Shown here one piece after another: positions 1 through 5,157 of a stretch of DNA of 8,703 nucleotides; the first letter of the stretch is position 1; each line of letters opens with the position of its first letter. The stretch is from an uncultured Collinsella sp. Its GTDB lineage: Bacteria; Actinomycetota; Coriobacteriia; Coriobacteriales; Coriobacteriaceae. The DNA lies in the NCBI GenBank assembly GCA_900764955.1, contig CAAFPY010000053.1, positions 1 through 8,703 of the forward strand, read 5' to 3'. The notes beneath the pieces were generated by a model. That model saw only the letters and a list, made by a program, of their open reading frames with translations, ran no database searches and was not told the origin of the DNA. The position numbers and the translations under genes were made by a program.

Positions 1-275
1 GCCTGGCGGCAGGCGCAGTTGGGGGCCGGCCCCCCGCCGGTGTGGCCGGAGGTGTGCAGCAGCCTAAAGTGCGGAAGGCTCGCGGCATAGGGGGCGACCG
101 CCGCGTCGGTCTCGGCGCTTTCCGGCCACTCCGGCCGATTGTCGCTCACTACAATCAGTTCGATGTTCTCCGCGCCGTAGTCCTGCGCGGCGATTGAGTC
201 CAGGGCCACGCGAATCCTGTCAGAGCGCTTGTAGGTCGGCACCACGATCGAGACGAGGGGTTTGTCAGCACTCAT
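1..275 (-). CDS. Family 2 glycosyltransferase, N-terminal part (runs off the left edge)
   Basis: Read on the minus strand from the ATG at 275, the frame stays open for 91 codons to the window edge. The protein begins MSADKPLVSIVVPTYKRSDR, the first beta strand and UDP-sugar-binding loop of GT-A fold family 2 glycosyltransferases, followed by the usual ALDSIAAQDY helix and the strand ENIELIVVSDN. The Asp in SDN sits where the family has its first conserved acidic residue. A glycine-rich stretch and PNCACRQ near the edge match the region that is often GxxxARNxG in the family. The start is 3 bases after the stop of the sugar-phosphate transferase upstream, so the two are almost certainly co-transcribed and probably translationally coupled. 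The likely role is adding the second or a later sugar to the lipid-linked unit begun by that transferase. Donor and linkage cannot be told, and the catalytic C-terminal part is not visible. Confidence 0.88.
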   Translation of the reverse strand, partial: MSADKPLVSIVVPTYKRSDRIRVALDSIAAQDYGAENIELIVVSDNRPEWPESAETDAAVAPYAASLPHFRLLHTSGHTGGGPAPNCACRQ

Positions 276-278
276 GCG

Positions 279-1079
279 CTACCTCCCCGTCTTCTTCTTG
301 CCGAACATGACGCCAAAGGTCTTGAAGAAGACCTTCCAGTCTGCCTTGAGGCTGGCACCCTTCGCGTAGGCAAGCTCGAACTCCTGGCGCAGGCCGTTCT
401 CGAAGGTCGCGAGGTTGCGCGGGCCCGACTGCCAGGCACCGGTAATGCCCTGCGGGACGGCAAGCACCTGCACCTGTTGCTCGTGCGTAAAGTTCCCGAG
501 CTCCTCGTAGGTGATGGCGCGAGGGCCGATGACGGAGAGCTGGCCCGCGAGCACGTTGAAGAACTGGGGCAGCTCGTCCAGGGAAGTCTTGCGCAGGACG
601 CGGCCTAGCTTGGTGATGCGGGGATCGTTTGTGACCTTCCGCTCGCGGTGCCACTCCTCGATCTGCTCGGGGCTGAGGTACTTCTCCACGTCGTTGGCGT
701 CGGCGACCATGGAGCGGAACTTGAGCACGCGGATGGGGCGACCGAAGCGCCCAGCCCGCTCGTGCGCATAGATGGGAGCACCCTTGGTGTCGGCCGCAAT
801 GAACGCGCAAAGAACCGTGCCAGGGATAAGAGCCACGACGCAGACGCACGCACTGAACGCGATGTCGAACGTGCGCTTCACGAAGCGGTAGCCAAGCGAT
901 CGCGTGTCGAGCGCACGGGACTCTGCAGCGAACTCGGGCGAGCCCGGGAGGCTCACCGCACCCGTGTTTGCAGCGGAGCCGACCCCAGCACCCGCCGTGC
1001 CCTTGCGCCGGTCCATGGCCCGAGCAATGAGCGTCGCCCCCGCGGGCACATTGCTCTCTGTTACTTCTTTAGCAGCCAC
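279..1079 (-). CDS. Polyprenyl-phosphate sugar-1-phosphate transferase (initiating glycosyltransferase, bacterial sugar transferase family)
   Basis: 266 residues. Residues about 64-266 form the compact PglC/WcaJ-type catalytic domain. YRFVKRTFDI (64-73) leads into a hydrophobic re-entrant helix (about 72-95). KFRSM (120-124) and LRKTSLDELPQFFNVLAGQL (162-181) follow, containing the catalytic Asp-Glu pair D168-E169. VIGPR (183-187) completes the family signature. Enzymes of this family move a sugar-1-phosphate from a nucleotide sugar to undecaprenyl phosphate at the inner face of the membrane, starting a capsule, exopolysaccharide or glycan repeat unit. The first ~60 residues are a Gly/Ala/Ser-rich extension without recognisable domain. 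The start is uncertain. The GTG at 1079 has only a distant AGGGA for a ribosome site. A better-placed ATG at 1120, with GGA 7 bases upstream, is out of frame because of a run of ten G and would be in frame with eleven. The gene lies between loaP and a glycosyltransferase. Confidence 0.93.
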   Translation of the reverse strand: MAAKEVTESNVPAGATLIARAMDRRKGTAGAGVGSAANTGAVSLPGSPEFAAESRALDTRSLGYRFVKRTFDIAFSACVCVVALIPGTVLCAFIAADTKGAPIYAHERAGRFGRPIRVLKFRSMVADANDVEKYLSPEQIEEWHRERKVTNDPRITKLGRVLRKTSLDELPQFFNVLAGQLSVIGPRAITYEELGNFTHEQQVQVLAVPQGITGAWQSGPRNLATFENGLRQEFELAYAKGASLKADWKVFFKTFGVMFGKKKTGR

Positions 1080-1091
1080 AATAAAACTTAC

Positions 1092-1109
1092 GTCCCTGTC
1101 CCCAGGAAC
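1092..1109 (-). promoter_or_regulatory. Tetraloop hairpin upstream of the sugar-phosphate transferase start; candidate LoaP recruitment element
   Basis: On the minus strand the sequence reads GTTCCTG, then GGGA, then CAGGGAC: a 7-bp stem with one G-U pair closed by a GNRA-type tetraloop. It lies between the G-run and the GTG start, 56 bases downstream of the loaP stop. LoaP proteins are known to need an RNA hairpin in the leader of their target operon. This hairpin is the only compact one in the loaP-transferase gap. Assignment as the LoaP target is inference, and it could equally be a translation-control stem. Confidence 0.35.
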
Positions 1110-1118
1110 CCCCCCCCC
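1109..1118 (-). repeat. Homopolymer run of ten G at the start of the sugar-phosphate transferase
   Basis: Ten consecutive C on the plus strand (G on the coding strand) follow directly after AT, so the first G completes an ATG at 1120..1118. From that ATG the present frame reads ten codons and stops at TAA (1090..1088). Adding one G would join it in frame to the transferase with a 14-residue N-terminal addition. The tract length and position are typical of slipped-strand contingency tracts. Whether it varies cannot be judged from one sequence. Confidence 0.6.
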
Positions 1119-1164
1119 ATCTATGAATCCAAAATGCGAACGAATTGCCGGCGCAACGTCTCCC

Positions 1165-1755
1165 TTACGTTTTGCTGGGCACGTCTAACGGAAGCAGCTC
1201 CCTAAATGTGGAGTCACCCTCGCCCACGTCTACCAGGCACCAGCGTTTATGACGGTCGATCTTCTTTACACGGGCCTCTTGCCCCACCAAGGGGCCCTGT
1301 TCTATGTGCAACACGCCGTCTTCTATGCGCGCAACGCTGTTGCGCACCACGCCGTCGTCGTCCAGCACGCTGCGGTACCAATCCTGCGCATCGTCCGGCA
1401 TGGGCATGTACGCCCGCTCCCTACTGCCGGCGATGCGGCAGCCAAAGCTCAGTTGGGCCAAAGCCCTATCGAGCGCAGCGGCATCGTGCGTGGCGACAAA
1501 GAAATATTCCTTGTACATGGGTTTGGTTTGGAGCGACCAGGCGCCGTCCCGCTTAAACCAGAACTCCTTTTGCATCACAAAAGCGTCCTGCATCAGCTCG
1601 TGCGGGATAATGCAGCGAACCTTTTCGCATGTCTCGCGCTCTTTTCCATGGGGGGTGTGGACCAGATACCAGCGGACGCGGCCGTGCTGGCTGTAGGTGG
1701 TGGCGCCGTTAAATGCGCCCGGCAGCTGCTCTTGGCGCCGTGCCGTCTGTTCCAT
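1165..1755 (-). CDS. loaP: LoaP-type NusG paralogue, operon-specific transcription antiterminator
   Basis: 196 residues from the ATG at 1755, chosen because GGGGGCG lies 5 bases upstream; longer in-frame starts at 1791 and 1845 lack such a site. Residues about 27-105 form the NGN domain (VRWYLVHTPHGKERETCEKV, then the MYKEYFFVATHD strand). Residues about 143-195 hold the KOW region, with the signature GPLVGQEARVKKIDRHKR (154-171) that is characteristic of LoaP rather than housekeeping NusG. LoaP binds RNA polymerase and a leader RNA hairpin and lets polymerase read through terminators in long polysaccharide or antibiotic operons. Here it is the first gene of a polysaccharide operon, directly upstream of the initiating sugar transferase, which fits that role exactly. 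It is functionally analogous to UpxY of Bacteroides capsule loci and to RfaH. Confidence 0.9.
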   Translation of the reverse strand: MEQTARRQEQLPGAFNGATTYSQHGRVRWYLVHTPHGKERETCEKVRCIIPHELMQDAFVMQKEFWFKRDGAWSLQTKPMYKEYFFVATHDAAALDRALAQLSFGCRIAGSRERAYMPMPDDAQDWYRSVLDDDGVVRNSVARIEDGVLHIEQGPLVGQEARVKKIDRHKRWCLVDVGEGDSTFRELLPLDVPSKT

Positions 1756-1856
1756 GTTCTCGCCCCCTCTTTTTGGCTTTGCGATGTACATAAATGCAGG
1801 GGCGTTTAGAACAGGCTTCTCGCTCGCAGCTAGGCACAGTCGCAAAAGTACAGGTT

Positions 1857-1862
1857 TTTATA
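1857..1862 (-). promoter_or_regulatory. Candidate -10 box for loaP (TATAAA)
   Basis: TATAAA on the minus strand, about 102 bases before the loaP start, overlapping the left inverted-repeat arm. There is no convincing -35 at 16-18 bases. Instead, the ATGTAC-N9-GTACAT dyad (1876..1896) covers the -35 position, which would suit an activator- or repressor-controlled promoter. A competing candidate is TTGTAT (1954..1959) with TATACG (1931..1936) at 17 bases, also on the minus strand. Confidence 0.3.
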
Positions 1863-1875
1863 GAGGGGTATGGAG

Positions 1876-1896
1876 ATGTACCTACTAGCAGTACAT
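1876..1896. promoter_or_regulatory. Dyad ATGTAC-N9-GTACAT, operator-like
   Basis: A perfect 6-bp inverted repeat with a 9-bp spacer lies between the two larger inverted repeats and about 36 bases upstream of where transcription from the TATAAA box would begin. Its right half continues TTTTGCG, matching the reverse of CGCAAAA that precedes the left 12-bp repeat at 1841. This suggests the same protein may recognise several sites in the gap. The regulator is unknown. Confidence 0.4.
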
Positions 1897-1932
1897 TTTG
1901 CGTAATCTGGGCAAACGCTGATTAATTGCTCG

Positions 1933-1938
1933 TATAAT
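1933..1938 (+). promoter_or_regulatory. Perfect TATAAT facing away from loaP
   Basis: TATAAT on the plus strand, without a recognisable -35 (GGCAAA at 17 bases) and without a TGn extension. Transcription from it would start near 1945 and meet the bidirectional terminator at 1990..2010 about 65 bases later. It therefore drives either a very short RNA or nothing in this orientation. It lies inside the segment bounded by the inverted repeats, so inversion would point it at loaP. Confidence 0.35.
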
Positions 1939-1982
1939 GTCGTTTGTCGAAAGATACAAAAACCTGTACCTTTTTGTGCAAC

Positions 1983-2010
1983 AAAAAAAGCCGCTCAACC
2001 AGCGGCTTTT
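1983..2010. terminator. Bidirectional intrinsic terminator, distal terminator of thrS
   Basis: Stem GCCGCT (1990..1995), loop CAACC, stem AGCGGC (2001..2006). On the minus strand it is followed by seven T and then GTT, a strong intrinsic terminator for thrS. On the plus strand it is followed by TTTTCTTATTTT, so it should also stop anything transcribed rightward from the loaP side. Confidence 0.88.
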
Positions 2011-2024
2011 CTTATTTTGGTAAG

Positions 2025-2059
2025 AAAAAGGCGACCGCCCTGTGTGGACGGTCACCTTT
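2025..2059 (-). terminator. Proximal terminator of thrS
   Basis: On the minus strand GGTGACCG and CGGTCGCC (2056..2049 and 2037..2030) form an 8-bp stem with one G-U pair and an 11-base loop, extendable by three A-U pairs. TTTTTC follows. It is 25 bases after the thrS stop codon and just before the second terminator, giving thrS a tandem stop that insulates the polysaccharide operon. Confidence 0.8.
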
Positions 2060-2081
2060 GTTAATTGTTGTGAAGCTCGCC

Positions 2082-3845
<1,764 letters not shown>

Positions 3846-3872
3846 GGGTATGTTTTCTCCTCTCGGATGCCT

Positions 3873-3915
3873 GATGCAAGTGCGTACGATGCGCTCGGCG
3901 TTTTTGACTTGCATC
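3873..3915 (-). promoter_or_regulatory. Structured thrS leader: 9-bp stem at the 5' end of the mRNA
   Basis: GATGCAAGT (3915..3907) pairs perfectly with ACTTGCATC (3881..3873), enclosing 25 bases. Within it, GCG and CGC close a 7-base loop CATCGTA. The stem begins within a few bases of the predicted transcription start and ends 27 bases before the start codon, leaving the ribosome site free. The 7-base loop includes CGU, a tRNA-Thr anticodon. No T-box (TGGNACC) motif is visible. Confidence 0.5.
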
Positions 3916-3943
3916 ATTATAGGCAGGTTGCCTTGGTATACAA
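3916..3943 (-). promoter_or_regulatory. thrS promoter
   Basis: On the minus strand, TTGTAT (3943..3938), a 16-base spacer, then a perfect TATAAT (3921..3916). The start of transcription would be near 3909, giving a leader of about 64 bases. This is the clearest housekeeping promoter in the window and it fixes the thrS start codon downstream. Confidence 0.75.
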
Positions 3944-3944
3944 G

Positions 3945-3980
3945 CGCCCGCCGCACCTTAATGGCACGGCGGGCGATTTT
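3945..3980. terminator. Strong GC hairpin between the zinc-ribbon gene and thrS
   Basis: A 13-bp stem (3945..3957 with 3963..3975, two G-U pairs in the minus-strand RNA) with a 5-base loop. Read on the minus strand it follows the zinc-ribbon gene but its tail is only GCTTGTAT. Read on the plus strand the tail is ATTTTC. It ends one base from the thrS -35 box, so it probably both stops upstream transcription and marks the border of the thrS promoter. Confidence 0.6.
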
Positions 3981-4079
3981 CTACGCATGCTTCATCGTGT
4001 GGGGCGGGTTGCGGGGCGCGCATGGCTTGCGCGGGACGCGCGGTGCCCGTGGTTTGCGGCCAGCCCGGCGATGGATGCG

Positions 4080-4511
4080 TTACTGGATGCGAGTTCGGCA
4101 GTAGGGGCAGACCTTCCAGTGCGCATCGAGCGGGCGATGGCAGCTGGGGCATACGTTGCGAACCTGGGTGTCGCACACCGGACAGACGACGAAGTCCTTC
4201 TCGATGGGCGCACCGCACTGCGGGCAGGTGCCGTACTGGGCAAGCTGGCGCTCGCGCAGGGCCATGTCCAGCTCCTGCTCCTCGCGGTCGGACGCATAGG
4301 AGTGCGGGCGCAGGACCAGGTAGGCGATGAGACCCACAAACGGGATGAGGGCGATAATGCCCCACGCCACGTAGGCGCTGGCGCCGCGGCGACGAGCGTC
4401 GATGAACACATAGACGACCGACAGCACATACAGGGCGATGATAAAGCCAACGAAGGCATAGACGACGCCCATAAGCTGCGGCGACATGAGCTCGGAGATG
4501 TACTTGGACAT
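4080..4511 (-). CDS. Two-helix membrane protein with C-terminal double zinc ribbon, function unknown
   Basis: 143 residues from the ATG at 4511, preferred over the ATG at 4556 because AAAGG lies 9 bases upstream. There are two hydrophobic segments, about 13-37 and 48-67, joined by a short basic loop (DARRRG), the arrangement seen in small PLDc_N-like membrane anchors. A charged helix (about 74-92) leads to two zinc ribbons: C96-x2-C99 with C110-x2-C113, and C121-x2-C124 with C135-x2-C138. Every knuckle has the form CPxC. The loop charge suggests that both termini, including the zinc ribbons, face either the outside or the inside together; the topology is not settled. No enzyme motif is visible. 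The gene stands alone between thrS and the palindromic array, with a GC hairpin behind it. Specific function cannot be assigned. Confidence 0.82.
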   Translation of the reverse strand: MSKYISELMSPQLMGVVYAFVGFIIALYVLSVVYVFIDARRRGASAYVAWGIIALIPFVGLIAYLVLRPHSYASDREEQELDMALRERQLAQYGTCPQCGAPIEKDFVVCPVCDTQVRNVCPSCHRPLDAHWKVCPYCRTRIQ

Positions 4512-4610
4512 TACGGGTACCTTTCGGGATATTAACAGTCCGGTCAAGTTTACCACGGGGTTTGTTTATATGGGACTACGGCTGGGTACGGGGCTGGCGC
4601 GGACACAAAC

Positions 4611-4988
4611 ATCTCAATCTGTAACAGGCGGGAGTGGAATCCGGGTCTAGATGCTACAGATCGAGGCAAACCGTTCTCTCCCCGACTTAAATCTCGATAT
4701 ATAACATCTTGGGCCCCAAACCCCCTCTTACTGTTACAGATCAAGACGAACGGTGAGCCCCCCGTTAAAATATCTCAATCTGTAACAACAACTCGGCAAA
4801 AACAGGTCTAACCGTTACAGATTTAGACATTCGAAACCGACTGATAGGTTCATCTAAATCTGTAACATCTAGAACCCAAATCCTCAGCTAACTGTTGCAG
4901 ATTAAGACAAAGAAAACCGTCCAAACCGAATGTCTCAAACTGTAACAACTGGAACCCAAATCCTCGTCCAACTGTTACAGATCGAGAC
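4611..4988. repeat. Array of five 57-bp palindromic units on an 80-bp pitch (ten copies of a 16-bp box in alternating orientation)
   Basis: Units lie at 4611..4667, 4691..4747, 4772..4828, 4852..4908 and 4932..4988. Each is a 16-bp box, exactly 25 bp, then the same box inverted. Gaps between units are 23, 24, 23 and 23 bp. Written in one orientation the ten boxes give the consensus RTCTCRATCTGTAACA, with CTGTAACA most constant. Box 3 (4691..4706, three changes from the first box) is the most worn. Because box-to-box gaps are 25 and 23 in turn, either neighbour can pair with a given box, so two alternative sets of hairpins are possible. Inner segments of units 4 and 5 share GAACCCAAATCCTC. Those of units 1 and 3 resemble it in the opposite orientation. 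Alternating orientation and related spacers exclude a CRISPR array. Confidence 0.92.
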
Positions 4989-5008
4989 GAACGGTTGCCG
5001 TAGTTGTT

Positions 5009-5052
5009 GGCAGACGAGGTTGTCGACGTTGCCGAGTCTCCCCTCGCCTGCC
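5009..5052. repeat. Imperfect 11-bp inverted repeat downstream of the array
   Basis: GGCAGACGAGG (5009..5019) and CCTCGCCTGCC (5042..5052) pair with one mismatch around a 22-base loop. No T-run follows, so it is not a convincing intrinsic terminator. It could be the last structural element of a transcript through the array. Confidence 0.4.
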
Positions 5053-5125
5053 GTTGGCGGGTGTTGCGGGGCTGTTCGCCGCATTGCCGCCGCACTGGGG
5101 ATGTGCAGGCCGTAGGATAGTCTTA

Positions 5126-5140
5126 TTGACAGCCTGTCAA
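5126..5140. promoter_or_regulatory. Operator-like palindrome TTGACA-GCC-TGTCAA upstream of the oxidoreductase operon
   Basis: A perfect 6-bp dyad with a 3-bp centre ends 7 bases before the GGGAGG ribosome site (5148..5153) and 17 bases before the GTG start. TTGACA looks like a -35 box, but a -10 at 17 bases would fall on the ribosome site, so it is better read as a repressor site or leader element. TAGGAT (5113..5118) is a possible -10 just upstream, which would put the palindrome over the start of transcription. Confidence 0.45.
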
Positions 5141-5157
5141 CTCATCTGGGAGGCACC

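Larger units (their letters stand above)
1844..1973. repeat. Pair of inverted repeats flanking ~98 bp with promoter-like sequence; candidate invertible element
   Basis: The 12-mer GTACAGGTTTTT (1848..1859) is repeated exactly in inverted orientation as AAAAACCTGTAC (1958..1969). Allowing two mismatches the arms reach 19 bp (1844..1862 and 1955..1973). The right copy is itself a dyad, ACAAAAA-CCTGTACC-TTTTTGT (1956..1977), two 7-bp arms around 8 bp, and the left copy keeps a weaker version (AAAA-GTACAGG-TTTTT). That is the layout of a tyrosine-recombinase crossover site, but also of a dimeric repressor operator. The enclosed segment has a perfect TATAAT on the plus strand (1933..1938). No recombinase gene is in the window. 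Confidence 0.5.
1756..2081. other. Regulatory gap between loaP and thrS
   Basis: This stretch has no gene. Near thrS it holds two tandem terminators (1990..2006 and 2030..2056). The middle holds inverted 12-bp repeats around promoter-like sequence. An ATGTAC...GTACAT dyad is at 1876..1896 and a palindromic ATGTACAT at 1784..1791, so GTAC-centred motifs recur five times here. It is clearly more AT-rich than the flanking genes. The 5' leader of loaP must start in this gap. Confidence 0.8.
4512..5157. other. 646-base divergent gap: palindromic repeat array plus promoter regions
   Basis: The gap separates the leftward zinc-ribbon gene from the rightward oxidoreductase operon. Positions 4512..4610 should contain the zinc-ribbon promoter (TATAAA at 4567..4572 on the minus strand is possible, without a clear -35). 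Positions 4611..4988 are the repeat array. Positions 4989..5125 are GC-rich and hold an 11-bp imperfect stem (5009..5019 with 5042..5052) but no coding signal. Positions 5126..5153 hold an operator-like palindrome and the ribosome site of the operon. No open frame here looks like a protein. Confidence 0.8.

Noticed and set aside
1756..1845. N-terminal extension of LoaP from 1845 or 1791
   Set aside because: The additional residues do not resemble the NGN domain, and the ATG at 1755 has a clear purine-rich ribosome site.
3846..3915. T-box riboswitch before thrS
   Set aside because: The leader is only ~64 bases and lacks the TGGNACC antiterminator bulge and any competing terminator.
3846..3956. 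N-terminal extension of ThrRS from the ATG at 3956
   Set aside because: The added 37 codons overlap a good -10 box, show no TGS-domain similarity, and the ATG at 3845 has a strong ribosome site.
4611..4988. CRISPR array
   Set aside because: The boxes are only 16 bp, alternate in orientation, and the intervening segments are related to one another. CRISPR repeats are longer, same-orientation, with unrelated spacers. No cas genes are present.
5126..5131. TTGACA as the -35 box of the oxidoreductase operon
   Set aside because: A -10 at the usual distance would fall on the ribosome site, 4 to 9 bases before the start codon. The motif is half of a perfect palindrome.
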